A stretch of DNA of 64,000 bases from Paenibacillus sp. 1781tsa1 (GCF_024159265.1 NZ_JAMYWY010000001.1:806001-870000); one strand, 5' to 3'. Shown: positions 27,125 through 36,574, counted from the first letter of the stretch. Notes: generated by a model from the letters alone, not told the origin. A program made the numbers and translations.

Positions 27125-27760
27125 TTAACGTTTGCGACTTTTGGGACGGCGCTTCGTGGAATTGGATTTGCGGCGGACTGGAGTCGTGTTGCGGCGACGT
27201 GGAGTACTCGTTTGTTTATTCGTCCGCTTACGTTTCCGTCTCCGGGGCGGCGTATATTCTTCATAATCTGCATCAGCTGCGCTGTTATTCGATTTACCTT
27301 TTCCAAAAGGCAGAATGCCCATAACGAGTTTCATCATCGGTGCCATCTGCTGGATACCACCAACGACCTTTTGCATTTTGCCTATTCCACTCATGATTCC
27401 ATCAATACCGCCGAAGCGGTCGATCATTCCTTTTAACTCACCGATGTTGGCTAATGAAAAACCGGAACTGCCCGTAGCAGGTGCCGGTACCGGAGCTGGG
27501 GCAACAACCTGAGCTGCACCTCCGTATAAGTTCCCTCCGGCCACACCTTGCCCATAGGGTACGACTGCAGAAGCTTCGACTTCACCGAAGCCCGGGTAAT
27601 GGGGCTCTACTCCAGGGTACATCGGTTGAATCTGAGTTTCATTTAGAGACCGCGGAATCACACCGGGTGGCATATAGGCAGAAGTATGTGCCTGCCGACG
27701 TGCATGAGAAGACGGACGCTGCCCTTGTGCTGGCTGGCGATGATAATAATGCTGTGGCAT
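27125..27760 (-). CDS. Basic, glycine/methionine-rich protein (YqfQ/VrrA-like)
   Basis: 211 residues. The N-terminal half is Pro/Gly/Tyr/Gln-rich (HYYHRQPAQGQRP; GGNLYGGAAQVVAPAPVPAPA). The middle is a hydrophobic, Met-rich helical stretch (residues ~108-150: LKGMIDRFGGIDGIMSGIG, KMQKVVGGIQQMAPMMKLVMG) and the tail is strongly basic (RRRKRKR; TKRRPKSRKR). This resembles VrrA/YqfQ-type proteins of Bacillus; similarity is only moderate. Possible spore or nucleic acid binding protein. Start ATG 27760 with AAGGAA upstream. Confidence 0.55.
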   Translation of the reverse strand: MPQHYYHRQPAQGQRPSSHARRQAHTSAYMPPGVIPRSLNETQIQPMYPGVEPHYPGFGEVEASAVVPYGQGVAGGNLYGGAAQVVAPAPVPAPATGSSGFSLANIGELKGMIDRFGGIDGIMSGIGKMQKVVGGIQQMAPMMKLVMGILPFGKGKSNNSAADADYEEYTPPRRRKRKRTNKQTSTPRRRNTTPVRRKSNSTKRRPKSRKR

Positions 27761-28147
27761 GAACGATCACGTTCCTTCTATTGGATTTCGGAATTGCGTT
27801 CCACATGTTTCATGACAGATGTACATCATATACGGTAGTGGAACTCCCTTTTGTTATACTGTATGTCATTCGCGGAGAGACGGCGTAGGCGGGTATCCCG
27901 GAAAACGGGATATTTGCGGATTTGGGCGCATGGCATGATGGCAGGTTCCCAAAGAGAAAATGCAGTTTAGACACAAAATTGTCACATTTAAGCGGGTTGA
28001 AATCCTACATAAGTAATCGGATATATGCAGGTGAAAACTGGGAATTAACGCGGTAATTTCATCTGATGTGCGCGAGGGGAGGACAATAGTACCTTTTGTA
28101 AGCGGTAACATGTATTTTTATTCTGTAGTGCGTGAAATCGGTAACGC
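27761..28147. other. Intergenic region with a structured segment
   Basis: A possible extended -10 promoter, TGTTATACT, lies near 27853-27861. About 30 bases on is a hairpin TATCCCG / CGGGATA around GAAAA (27894-27912). The following stretch to ~27960 can form other short stems. No reading frame has a ribosome site. I recognise no known RNA family; a short leader or ncRNA is possible. Confidence 0.25.
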
Positions 28148-28176
28148 TTGAAATACCAACTCAGTGTGAGTACAAT
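28148..28176 (+). promoter_or_regulatory. Promoter of the yerC-chelatase operon
   Basis: TTGAAA (28148-28153), 17 bases, TACAAT (28171-28176), about 35 bases before the start codon. Confidence 0.75.
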
Positions 28177-28212
28177 GTAGGTACACAGTAACCGCTAGGG
28201 GATGATGATGAA

Positions 28213-28503
28213 ATGCAGCTGAAAAAGCTAAATGATAAAAGCATTGAACAACTATTTGAGGCTATTTTGACGCTAAAAGATATTGAAGAGTGTTATGTTT
28301 TCTTTGATGACCTCTGCACAGTAAACGAGATCCAATCCATGTCCCAGCGGCTGGAAGTGGCTCGTATGTTGGGTAAAGGCAATACGTATAACCAGATCGA
28401 AGCAGAGACAGGTGCAAGTACAGCTACAATTTCACGTGTCAAACGCTGCCTGAATTACGGCAATGATGGTTATAAAATGACGCTGGAACGCCTGGGACGC
28501 TAA
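28213..28503 (+). CDS. yerC: YerC/YecD family TrpR-like protein
   Basis: 96-residue DNA-binding protein of the TrpR-like YerC/YecD family. Residues ~40-85 show the conserved QSMSQRLEVARMLGKGNTYN and TGASTATISRVKRCLNYG helix-turn-helix pattern. The start is ATG 28213 after AGGGGATGATGATGA. The next gene starts two bases after its stop. The ligand or target is unknown. Confidence 0.92.
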   Translation: MQLKKLNDKSIEQLFEAILTLKDIEECYVFFDDLCTVNEIQSMSQRLEVARMLGKGNTYNQIEAETGASTATISRVKRCLNYGNDGYKMTLERLGR

Positions 28504-28504
28504 C

Positions 28505-29290
28505 ATGAAGAAGCCGGGTGTACTCATCATCAGTCACGGTTCTCAGGAGCAGACCTGGGTGGAATCTGTCGATGACGCGATCTCCCGGTTGAATCTGCCT
28601 ATTCCATTACCCGTTGAAGCCGGTTTTCTTGAACTTGTGGAAGGACGCCTGATTCAGGACGGTATCGACCGACTGGAAGCACAAGGCGTAACCGATATTC
28701 TGGTCGTACCTCTATTTGTTTCGTCCGGGAGTACACATGTGGATGAAATTGAATATGCCATTGGTGCAAAGGAAACACCTGATCGCGAAACGGATCTGGA
28801 ACCGTTCCATGTGAAGGCTCGGGTTCACTTCGGTTATCCAGTGGATAACGATCCGGATATTGCCGTGATGGTGTGGGACAAAGTCCGATTGCTGTCGCAG
28901 CAACCGGAGGAGGAAACGATTCTGCTTGTAGGGCATGGGAGTATTCATGATGGTTTTCGCGAGCGTTGGGAAGCCGGAATTTCTTCCCTAGCAGAGCTTG
29001 TGCAGGAAGTTAGTGGTGTAGCCCATACGGATTATGCGTTGCTGAATCCGGAGAGTGTGTATAACAAAGTGAAGTACTGGAGCGAAGAGCGGGGGAACCG
29101 AGTCATTGTGGCGCCGCTGTTTTTGAGTGCCGGTTACTTCACGAGGAACGTAATCCCGGACCGGCTGCAGGAACTGAATTATAAGTATAGTGGTGAGACA
29201 CTGCTGCCACATCCATTGCTTGGGCAGTGGCTGGAGCGCCAGATCCAGATTTTGCTGGATAGATGTAATGAGGTTGAAGCTTCTTCTTGA
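28505..29290 (+). CDS. Sirohydrochlorin chelatase-like (CbiX) protein
   Basis: 261 residues with two CbiX-like halves: the first has LIISHGSQEQ at ~7-16 and VTDILVVPLFVSSGSTHVDEIEYAIG; the second has ILLVGHGSIHDGF at ~141 and VIVAPLFLSAGYFTRN. The His/Glu metal sites (SHGS, GHGS) are intact. Such enzymes insert Co2+ or Fe2+ into sirohydrochlorin; the metal here is uncertain, since no siroheme or cobalamin genes are adjacent. It is tightly coupled to yerC. Confidence 0.85.
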   Translation: MKKPGVLIISHGSQEQTWVESVDDAISRLNLPIPLPVEAGFLELVEGRLIQDGIDRLEAQGVTDILVVPLFVSSGSTHVDEIEYAIGAKETPDRETDLEPFHVKARVHFGYPVDNDPDIAVMVWDKVRLLSQQPEEETILLVGHGSIHDGFRERWEAGISSLAELVQEVSGVAHTDYALLNPESVYNKVKYWSEERGNRVIVAPLFLSAGYFTRNVIPDRLQELNYKYSGETLLPHPLLGQWLERQIQILLDRCNEVEASS

Positions 29291-29378
29291 AGTGATCGCT
29301 TTGGCATAGGTGTGTGATCACATCGCTCGCAGTAATGTCGCATCAATTGATTTGAACTCCATAGCTTCATAAACAATC

Positions 29379-29411
29379 AAACCACGTCGAAGGACGTGGT
29401 TTTTGTTTGTT
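29379..29411 (+). terminator. Terminator
   Basis: AAACCACGTC and GACGTGGTTT arms around GAAG with a T-rich tail, downstream of the chelatase-like gene and opposite the convergent TetR gene. Confidence 0.85.
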
Positions 29412-29435
29412 GTAGATCACTTGATAGAGATTGGG

Positions 29436-30002
29436 CTATCCATTAATGGGTGCGTGCAAACTGAGATGCAGCTCCAGTAAACCTATTAATTGGTCAACGA
29501 TCTCCTCAGCCGGGTAAGGCATGGAATTCATAATCCACCACTCCAGGAGACCGACTGCAGCGGAAGCAAGAAACTGTATGGTAATCTCTTTTTTCATACC
29601 CTCCTGAATGCCACAGGCATCCATCTGTTCCTCCACTCCCTGGACCAACAATCCCATCAACTTGCTACGGAATGCCGGAATACCTTTTTTGGTTAGAAGT
29701 GTAGTATAGGTAGAGGCATGCTGTTCCAGATAACGGAAGGTTCGAAGCAGCGCATCCTTGGCCGTAACGGGTGTTGCAGTAGAGCTTTCGATCATACAAG
29801 CATCCAACAACTGCTGCAAATAGGTCTCAATGCATTGATCCAACAGGTCGAATTTGTCAGCGTAATGCAAATAGATGGTTCCCCGGTTTACATTAGCCCG
29901 ATCAGCAATATCGTTTATCGTAATTTGCTCAAAATCCTGTTCCTCCAGTAACCCCACAAAAGCTTCAATTATCGCCTTTCGTGTCTTGAGTACTCGTCTG
30001 TC
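29436..30002 (-). CDS. TetR family transcriptional regulator, paired with ketopantoate-reductase-like gene
   Basis: 188-residue TetR regulator. The N-terminal HTH is clear: RKAIIEAFVGLLEEQDFEQ, then ITINDIADRANVNRGTIYLHYADKFDLL. The start at 30002 follows AGGAGGGGCC; the longer frame to 30032 is dropped. It diverges from the ketopantoate-reductase-like gene across an operator region, so it probably controls that gene and itself. The ligand is unknown. Confidence 0.9.
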   Translation of the reverse strand, partial: DRRVLKTRKAIIEAFVGLLEEQDFEQITINDIADRANVNRGTIYLHYADKFDLLDQCIETYLQQLLDACMIESSTATPVTAKDALLRTFRYLEQHASTYTTLLTKKGIPAFRSKLMGLLVQGVEEQMDACGIQEGMKKEITIQFLASAAVGLLEWWIMNSMPYPAEEIVDQLIGLLELHLSLHAPING

Positions 30003-30110
30003 CATGGCCCCTCCTATGATGGTTTTCAACAATAAGGAATCATTCGTTGATTATTCAACAAAAACGGATATTTTAACGATTGAAGCACAGTAGGTGCTTT
30101 GTTACTCTTA

Positions 30111-30134
30111 TTTTATCAACAAATGTTGATAAAA
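30111..30134. promoter_or_regulatory. TetR-type operator palindrome
   Basis: Perfect 11-base arms TTTTATCAACA / TGTTGATAAAA with a two-base centre, between divergent genes. A related, weaker TTGTTGAATAATCAAC motif is at about 30044-30061. Confidence 0.65.
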
Positions 30135-30174
30135 CAACGATTATTTATAAAATATGAAATTGAGGGATAACCTA

Positions 30175-31101
30175 ATGAAAATATTAGTGTATGGTGCGGG
30201 GGTTCTAGGGAGTCAACTGGCACACGTACTGGTGCGCGGTGGCAATGATGTCACTGTTCTAGCTAGAGGGAAGCGAGCAGAGGAGCTGGAGAAGGATGGA
30301 ATCGTCATCCGGCATATGTTTCAATTCAAAACGACAGTTGATCAGGTTCGGGTAGCCAGAACGTTGGAAGTGGATGACCATTACGATCTGATTTTTGTTG
30401 TCATGAAATATAATGATTTTCCTTCTGTGTTACCTATTCTGGCAAACAATCAGAGCAGCAATATTGTGATTGTGGGAAACAACGCAGATGCGCGAAGCAT
30501 GCAAAATTTTTTGGAGGAAAACAGCAGGGTGGCAAAACAGGTCGCGTTTGGATTCCAGGTGAGTGGAGGGAAGCGGGAAAAGGACCGGATGTTATCGATC
30601 GGTGGAGGCAGCGGACAAATGGTGATTGGCAGTCTAGACGGAGAGATAGGCTTTAAACCTTTGCTGGATCAAGCTTTCCAACATGTAAAATACAAGTTGA
30701 ATGTTCTAAGCGATATTGATGCCTGGCTGAAAAGTCATATTATCCCCATTCTGATGCTGAATGCGGTGAGCTTTAATGAGAAACGTGAGTTGATCAAGTT
30801 GGACGGGAACAGAAAACAAATTCAACTTATGATTGGGGCGATGGATGAGGGCTCCAGCGTGCTTGAGGCTATGGGCATAAAGATAATACCGGAGATGCAG
30901 GCTAAACTGATTCGCAAGCATCAACGGATGTTGTACCTTCTGTTGAAGATCTATAGTGTGCTTCCAATTCATAAGCTGATTGCGGGTTCTTTTGGAGAGA
31001 TTGAGGCATTAAATAATGCATTTAACGATTGGAAAAAGACAACAGGCATCCCGACTCCCCATTGGGACGTACTGAAAAGAGATTTTACTCCGCTGAAATG
31101 A
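30175..31101 (+). CDS. Ketopantoate reductase-like protein (ApbA/PanE family), copy 1
   Basis: 308-residue NADPH-dependent oxidoreductase of the ApbA/PanE type. The Rossmann motif VYGAGVLGSQLAHVL is at residues ~4-18 and the family helical C-terminal domain follows, although the usual catalytic Lys/Glu motif is not obvious. It diverges from a TetR gene; the same pair recurs in reverse at 52.2-53.8 kb. It may act on a xenobiotic rather than in pantothenate synthesis; inference. Start at 30175 follows GAGGGATAAC. Confidence 0.75.
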   Translation: MKILVYGAGVLGSQLAHVLVRGGNDVTVLARGKRAEELEKDGIVIRHMFQFKTTVDQVRVARTLEVDDHYDLIFVVMKYNDFPSVLPILANNQSSNIVIVGNNADARSMQNFLEENSRVAKQVAFGFQVSGGKREKDRMLSIGGGSGQMVIGSLDGEIGFKPLLDQAFQHVKYKLNVLSDIDAWLKSHIIPILMLNAVSFNEKRELIKLDGNRKQIQLMIGAMDEGSSVLEAMGIKIIPEMQAKLIRKHQRMLYLLLKIYSVLPIHKLIAGSFGEIEALNNAFNDWKKTTGIPTPHWDVLKRDFTPLK

Positions 31102-31172
31102 AGTGTTGCTCATTGACACAATACCGACTACAATAAAACCAACTAATGAAATAGGAATAAGGTGATATTCTG

Positions 31173-31589
31173 ATGCGGGAAGTGCCCATGCGCTATGTGA
31201 AAGCGAATCAGGTCGGTATTGTATTGTTTGTTTTACTTTCGTTTGTGTTCAATCCACTGGTAGTCCTGGGCGCGCTGTGGAGCATTCAGGTGGTTGGCCT
31301 GGCTTCCGGTGGCAAGCTTAATCTGTTTGTGCAAATTGGGAAAGTTGTGTTGACTGGTAAAGGGACAGAGACTCAGGCGGTGGAGCTGCAGCGATTCAAC
31401 AATATTCTGGCCGTGCTCTTCCTGTCTCTGGCACTCATTTCCTCCTCACTCGGCTGGACGGTCGCAGGTTATTTATTTGCTGTAATGCTTCTTGCAGCTG
31501 CAAGTGCCGCCCTGGTGGGCTATTGTGTGGGCTGCACGGTGTATTTCTGGTACAAACAGCTGCGCGCAGGCAGAAAAATCGGATTTTGA
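31173..31589 (+). CDS. DUF4395 family membrane protein
   Basis: 138-residue integral membrane protein with about four hydrophobic segments. It matches the DUF4395 layout, with ANQVGIVLFVLLSFVFNPL at the start and the cysteine pattern YCVGCTVYFW near the end. AAGGTGAT precedes the start. The two closely spaced cysteines could serve redox chemistry or metal binding. Role unknown. Confidence 0.75.
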   Translation: MREVPMRYVKANQVGIVLFVLLSFVFNPLVVLGALWSIQVVGLASGGKLNLFVQIGKVVLTGKGTETQAVELQRFNNILAVLFLSLALISSSLGWTVAGYLFAVMLLAAASAALVGYCVGCTVYFWYKQLRAGRKIGF

Positions 31590-31733
31590 GGCTGGCTGAA
31601 GCGAGACGGAGTGATACGATGACCAGAACGCCCGATACTTCGAGTAAAGAGAGCCATATTCCGAGGAGTTTTCTTGCGGCAAGTTTTCAGCTGAACCTAT
31701 AGCGATCGTGATACGATCACTTCATCATGAAAT

Positions 31734-31771
31734 CCCCTTCAAGTGAACTGTTCACTTGAAGGGGATTTTTT
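31734..31771. terminator. Bidirectional terminator
   Basis: Perfect palindrome with 14-base arms (first arm starts CCCCTTCAAGTGAA), T-run on the plus strand and A-rich sequence on the other side; it serves the DUF4395 and NLP genes. Confidence 0.9.
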
Positions 31772-32487
31772 TACCTAAACCATGCCTTGTTCAGATTGTT
31801 CGTGAAATTGTTATCGTTAAAAGGTACGTTGGCACTGCCAAAGTCTGTAGTATTGAGCGCATTTCGTGCCGCAGAAGTCAGGTCGTCCCATCCGATTAAA
31901 GGTTGTAATCCCCCAACGGTGTTGGTAACGCCAAGTTCATGGTTCAGCGGCCAGGTACTATTATAGGAAATCAACGGACGGTTACCTTGTGTATTGGTAT
32001 TGCTCGGTGTGACGTTGGTGAACTGTCCGTGACCGGAATAGGCGATGGAGAGGATCTGGGGATTGGCTACTGCCGGATTATCTACCCACACGACGATACC
32101 TTCCCAATCATGACGATGGCCAAGTCCGGAGGAAGGGGAGTCTTTGGGAAAATACCACGAATACATGATGGCCCACACCCCATTGTGCCAGGCGGAGCGG
32201 GAATAGATCTGTCCTGTACTTGAGCTACAGTTTCCATTCGATGACCCGGACGTATTCAAGCCAGCACTGGTATTGCCCTGTTGATCCACTGCGGGGAAAG
32301 GTACACAACCATGATAGACTTTCAGAAAAGGCTGAAAACGCTTGGCTGCTTGTTGTGTCACGGTAACTGGGGAGATTTCCTGAAATCCGATAACCTGATC
32401 ATGGTTAATTTCTGCTGCTTCAACAACGGTGACCCAAGGAATGCATGCCATAAGAAAAACCAGTAGTATTAACACGATTTTTTTCAT
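31771..32487 (-). CDS. Secreted NPP1/NLP-type (necrosis- and ethylene-inducing) protein
   Basis: 238 residues with a signal peptide (IVLILLVFLMACIPWVTVV, cleavage near EAA). It carries the NLP heptapeptide GHRHDWE at 123-129 and two cysteines (C61, C87) that could form a disulfide as in type I NLPs, plus the stretch SAWHNGVWAIMYSWYFPKDSP. NLPs are cytolysins that bind glycosyl inositol phosphorylceramides of plant membranes via a Ca2+ site. Aspartate and histidine of the heptapeptide are intact. Whether this protein is toxic is not shown. It starts at 32487 after AAAGGAGAA. Confidence 0.88.
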   Translation of the reverse strand: MKKIVLILLVFLMACIPWVTVVEAAEINHDQVIGFQEISPVTVTQQAAKRFQPFLKVYHGCVPFPAVDQQGNTSAGLNTSGSSNGNCSSSTGQIYSRSAWHNGVWAIMYSWYFPKDSPSSGLGHRHDWEGIVVWVDNPAVANPQILSIAYSGHGQFTNVTPSNTNTQGNRPLISYNSTWPLNHELGVTNTVGGLQPLIGWDDLTSAARNALNTTDFGSANVPFNDNNFTNNLNKAWFR

Positions 32488-33010
32488 TCATAATTCTCCT
32501 TTAAGGGTATGATGTGGTGTTAAGTTGAGGGTGCACTAAGACTATATTGGAAAAAGGTTTATATTATTTATCTTTTCATCTTAAGATTTGTAAATTTGTA
32601 GCATATCCTTGTCATATCAGATGAAGGTATCGAAACCGAAGACTAATTCCTGCCCAAGCGGGCAGAATGGTTGAATAATGAAACTATTTTACATAAAAGG
32701 TAGTGGGAAAGATTCAGGACTGGTGCATGAGGTTTACTGGGTAATGGATGGATTAGTAGGTACCTATATGAAAAAATATACTTATGGATTAGAGGCTAGG
32801 ACATCTTTACATTTGATGATATGATAGGAGTTAAAGGCTTTGGAATGAGACGGAATTCCTGATGCATAGATATAGGTAAGACGAAAGATTAGAGCAGAAT
32901 GAACGGAAGTTCATTATTGTGTAAAAAATATGCCCTTTTGTGGACTGATGCAACGTAAGAATATGAGGTCGTTTAGACTCATGGATAATGTGGAATAGGT
33001 GGCGTATGAG
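32488..33010. other. Intergenic region
   Basis: 523 bases. A 48-codon frame (32678-32824) lacks a ribosome site and was not accepted. Sequence is AT-rich with no clear terminator, promoter or repeat. Confidence 0.4.
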
Positions 33011-33892
33011 ATGAAAAAAGCTCGCTTAATATATAATCCGACCTCAGGCCGGGAAGAAATGAAGAAACGTCTGGCTGATATTTTGCAACGTTTGGATCAA
33101 GGTGGTATTGAAGCTTCTTGTCATGCAACAACGGGTGAAGGTGACGCAACCCGGGAAGCTGAACTTGCGATTGAGCGCGGATATGACATGATTATTGCTG
33201 CTGGTGGCGATGGCACGTTGTACGAAGTGATTAACGGTATGGCCGAGCGGGAGAACCGTCCTCCGCTGGGTGTGTTTCCTTTGGGAACGACGAATGATTT
33301 TGCACGTGCACTGGGTATTCCGAGACAGTGGGAAGATTACGTGGATCTGGTCATTAACCAGCAACTTCGTCCACTCGATCTGGGCAAAGCGAATGATAAG
33401 TATTTTATCAACATCGCCGGTGGCGGCTCATTAACTGAACTGACCTATGAAGTACCGAGTCGTCTGAAAACGATGATTGGGCAACTGGCCTATTATATGA
33501 AGGGTATTGAGAAAATGGCGAGCCTGTCTCCACAGGAGCTGATTATTCGTGCCGACGGTCAGGAAGAGATCCATGATGAATTCATGTTATTCCTCATCGC
33601 CAATACCAATTCGGTCGGGGGCTTTGAAAAGCTGGCTCCAGGTGCCACCATTGATGATGGTCTGTTCGATGTGATCGGTGTCCGCAAATGTAATCTGGCT
33701 GACATGATCCGCCTCGTAACGCTCGCGCTGCGTGGGGAGCATCTGAACGACAAGAAAGTGGTTCATTTCCAGACGAGTCATATGGAAGTTACCTCGCCGG
33801 GTTATGTGCAACTGAACCTAGATGGAGAGTTGGGCGGCACGCTGCCAGCTACATTTACGAACCTCAAGCATCATCTGCAATTGTATCGTTAA
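33011..33892 (+). CDS. dgkB: Diacylglycerol kinase-like lipid kinase (DgkB type)
   Basis: 293-residue lipid kinase of the DAGK/sphingosine-kinase fold. The nucleotide motif AAGGDGTLYEVINGM is at ~residues 65-80, followed by GVFPLGTTNDFARALG. The C-terminal part is beta-rich (TSPGYVQLNLDGE). DgkB phosphorylates diacylglycerol in phospholipid turnover. The start at 33011 follows ATAGGTGG; an upstream ATG at 32999 is weaker. Confidence 0.9.
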   Translation: MKKARLIYNPTSGREEMKKRLADILQRLDQGGIEASCHATTGEGDATREAELAIERGYDMIIAAGGDGTLYEVINGMAERENRPPLGVFPLGTTNDFARALGIPRQWEDYVDLVINQQLRPLDLGKANDKYFINIAGGGSLTELTYEVPSRLKTMIGQLAYYMKGIEKMASLSPQELIIRADGQEEIHDEFMLFLIANTNSVGGFEKLAPGATIDDGLFDVIGVRKCNLADMIRLVTLALRGEHLNDKKVVHFQTSHMEVTSPGYVQLNLDGELGGTLPATFTNLKHHLQLYR

Positions 33893-34298
33893 GAATGCGG
33901 GGGCCGGGGCAATGTGGGTTGCTTGCGAAAAGCAATGTTGATCGCTTCAGAAAAGCTATGATGTTGCAGCAGTGGTTGCACAGTATTTCATAACTGTTGA
34001 GGAGAGTTGGATTGAGCTCTGCGATAAGGCGAGATGGAAGTGGATTTTCCAGTTGCCGTGTAGGGTGGGATCGCGTATAATCTCATGTGGTCACCATGTG
34101 TTTAGCTGATAGAGGTACATTGTGGTGATTGAGTTAACGTGACAGCGAACAACGAATATTGAACGGTGAAAGTTAAAAGTGCTGTTCTTGTTTGATGGTA
34201 TTGCAATGTGATATGCCGTGCTGAATATAGCAGTTTGGTCGAGTGTTGGCGGCTAACGAACTCAGAAAGCCTTAAAAGTGGCGAAATCGCCGGAGCTA
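33893..34298. other. Intergenic region upstream of the palindromic element
   Basis: About 400 bases with no supportable gene, terminator or promoter. Short T/G-rich stretches only. An open frame on the minus strand at 34102-34317 has no ribosome site and overlaps the repeat. Confidence 0.35.
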
Positions 34299-34455
34299 CG
34301 AATCTAACGAATCTCAACGTCGTTATTTTGGAGGAAATGATCTAATAAGGTCGTAAAAGACCATCTGAGGTTGAAATAACGTTTCTGAAGTTCATTAGAA
34401 ATTCGGAACGTTATTTTTGATGTGAATAAGGTAGCCAGATTCGTTAGAATCAGGA
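34299..34455. repeat. Intergenic palindromic element
   Basis: The outer inverted repeat pairs GAATCTAACGAATCT (34302-34316) with AGATTCGTTAGAATC (34439-34453), one mismatch. Inside lies a perfect 10-base stem AAATAACGTT / AACGTTATTT with a further inner stem TTCTGAA / TTCGGAA. The layered structure suggests a dispersed repeat or an RNA-folding element; I cannot say how many copies exist in the genome. Confidence 0.5.
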
Positions 34456-34530
34456 ACAAAATGAAAAATGAGATTTTTCCCTCGCCTGCACAGGCAGGGT
34501 ACTATATAAGAAGAAAGAAGTGAATGTACG

Positions 34531-36276
34531 TTGTCTAATACGAACCGCAGCGGTCGTGGAAAAAACCGCCGGAATTCGGCTGCCTCTCAGGGGCAAGGGA
34601 ACGCTTCAGCGTCCCGTCAGCCAAGTCAATCATCTCGTCCATCACCACGTCAGCAAGGAAAAGAGGTGCGGCCACAAGGCGCATCTCTTTCTGCCGTTCG
34701 TCCAAAGGGGAGAGCGCGTGAATCTGCACCAATCGAAGGACTACCCGTTAGTAAAAATGAAGAGACTGTCATCGACATCATTGGTATGAACCATGACGGT
34801 GAGGGCGTAGGTCGCGCGAATGGATACACGCTCTTCGTGCAGGGTGCACTTCCAGGTGAAACCGTACGTGTTCGCGTGATGAAAACCAAGAAGCAGTACG
34901 GCTACGCCAAACTGCTGGAGATCGTGAAGGCCAGCCCGGATCGTGTGTCCGCGCCATGCCCGATCTACGATCAGTGCGGAGGCTGCCAGATCCAGCATAT
35001 GAGCTATGCCGGACAGCTTGCGTGGAAACGCCAATTGGTAGTCGATAATTTGCAGCGGATTGGCAAGTTGAACGTGATGGTGGAGGATGCAGAGACGTTG
35101 GCATCCAATGTGCAGGATGACGCTTCAGTTGGTGATGCGAATCAGACAACTGAACTGGCTACTTCTGAATTGCAAATGATCGGCAGCAATCGCATTCGCC
35201 TTCGTCTTGAAGGTGTCATGAACGAAGAAGATACGGAGCAGGGCATTCGCGTACTGCCTACCATGGGCATGGACGAGCCGTGGCGCTATCGCAACAAGGC
35301 ACAGGTACCGATCGGTGCAGCCGAGGGTGGATTGGTAGGAGGATTTTACGCTAAAGGAAGCCATCGGATCATTGATATGGAGAGCTGTCTCATTCAGCAT
35401 GAGCATAATGACGAAGTGGTTGCGAAGGTTAAGGAAATCGGCAGCCATTTTGGAATCAGCGCGTACAACGAAGAGACAGGCCGCGGTCTGCTGCGCCATG
35501 TGGTCGTGAAGAAGGCGTTCCGTACAGGCGAGATGATGCTTGTTCTGGTTACGAATGGTCGAGACATTCCGTACAAAGACGAATGGATTGGCAGTATCCG
35601 TGAAGCCATTCCGCATGTGGCGAGCATCTGTCAGAACGTGAACAAGAAACAGACCAACGTTATCTTTGGCGATGAGACCCGTGTCCTCTGGGGCCGTGAT
35701 GTAATCTATGATTATATTGGTGATGTGCAGTTTGCCATCTCGGCACGTTCGTTCTACCAGGTGAATCCAGTGCAGACGGAAGTCCTGTATGGCAAAACGG
35801 TAGAGTATGCCGGACTGACCGGCAAAGAAACCGTAATTGATGCCTATTGTGGCATCGGTACGATCTCTCTTTTCCTCGCGCAACATGCGGATCAGGTGTA
35901 TGGGGTAGAGATTGTGCCTGAAGCGATTGAGGATGCTCGCAGCAATGCGCTCTTGAACGAGATGCGTAACGTGAAGTTTGAAGTTGGCGCATCCGAGGAC
36001 GTTATCCCGCGCTGGAAAGAACAAGGCATCGAGGCTGATGTGATCGTAGTTGATCCACCGCGCAAGGGCTGTGATCCACGTTTGCTGGATACGATTCTGG
36101 AGATGAAGCCGGAACGTGTGGTGTATGTGAGCTGTAATCCGAGTACGCTGGCACGTGATCTGCGTGTGCTGGAGGATGGTGGCTATCGGACGGTTGAGGT
36201 GACGCCAGTGGATATGTTCCCGCATACGGTGCATGTGGAGTCGGTGGCGATGCTCAAATGGAAGGGGCAGGACTAA
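34531..36276 (+). CDS. rlmD: 23S rRNA (uracil-1939-C5)-methyltransferase RlmD-type
   Basis: 581 residues. A low-complexity basic N-terminal extension (~70 residues) is followed by a TRAM domain (~80-135), the Fe-S cysteines in [15 protein letters not shown], and the methyltransferase domain with [27 protein letters not shown] and the catalytic cysteine in [13 protein letters not shown]. It has an extra segment of ~60 residues at ~180-238 before [19 protein letters not shown] 34531 is the most likely start but the ribosome site is weak. The RlmD versus RlmCD paralogue choice is by overall similarity. Confidence 0.85.
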   Translation: MSNTNRSGRGKNRRNSAASQGQGNASASRQPSQSSRPSPRQQGKEVRPQGASLSAVRPKGRARESAPIEGLPVSKNEETVIDIIGMNHDGEGVGRANGYTLFVQGALPGETVRVRVMKTKKQYGYAKLLEIVKASPDRVSAPCPIYDQCGGCQIQHMSYAGQLAWKRQLVVDNLQRIGKLNVMVEDAETLASNVQDDASVGDANQTTELATSELQMIGSNRIRLRLEGVMNEEDTEQGIRVLPTMGMDEPWRYRNKAQVPIGAAEGGLVGGFYAKGSHRIIDMESCLIQHEHNDEVVAKVKEIGSHFGISAYNEETGRGLLRHVVVKKAFRTGEMMLVLVTNGRDIPYKDEWIGSIREAIPHVASICQNVNKKQTNVIFGDETRVLWGRDVIYDYIGDVQFAISARSFYQVNPVQTEVLYGKTVEYAGLTGKETVIDAYCGIGTISLFLAQHADQVYGVEIVPEAIEDARSNALLNEMRNVKFEVGASEDVIPRWKEQGIEADVIVVDPPRKGCDPRLLDTILEMKPERVVYVSCNPSTLARDLRVLEDGGYRTVEVTPVDMFPHTVHVESVAMLKWKGQD

Positions 36277-36305
36277 TTCCTACGCCTCTCGTTGTTCCAA
36301 CTTCC

Positions 36306-36574
36306 TTATGGATTGAGGACGGGAAATATGTAATGTATGGCTTTGATTGAACCGTCTTTAATCACTTCGATTTTTTGAATAAGTCTTTGAAGTGCCTGCT
36401 TAAAGACTTGTTGACCTTCAATTTGAAGTTCGTTGAAGCGGGATAATTGCTTTATATAGGCACGGAGTTGTTCTTCCGTGTCTTTTTTGTACCTTTAATA
36501 CTAGAAACAACCAGATGACGAATGGAATTCCAGAGGGCATCAACGGGCTTTTCAAAATTGTTGACAATTGGCAT
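36306..36574 (-). pseudogene. Degenerate C-terminal fragment, serine-recombinase-like
   Basis: Reading the minus strand in two frames gives PIVNNFEKPVDALWNSIRHL and, after a frameshift near the A-run at ~36490, EEQLRAYIKQLSRFNELQIE and then FKQALQRLIQKIEVIKDGS, ending in a stop (36306). The final stretch resembles the C-terminus of large serine recombinases; that assignment is tentative. A frameshift and the lack of an upstream part mark it as a remnant. It lies between rlmD and the biosynthetic cluster. Confidence 0.45.

Noticed and set aside
32678..32824. 48-codon reading frame downstream of the NLP gene
   Set aside because: No Shine-Dalgarno, no recognisable domain, and no hydrophobic or basic pattern; treated as chance.
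34102..34317. Minus-strand 71-codon frame
   Set aside because: Overlaps the palindromic repeat, lacks a ribosome site and known domain.
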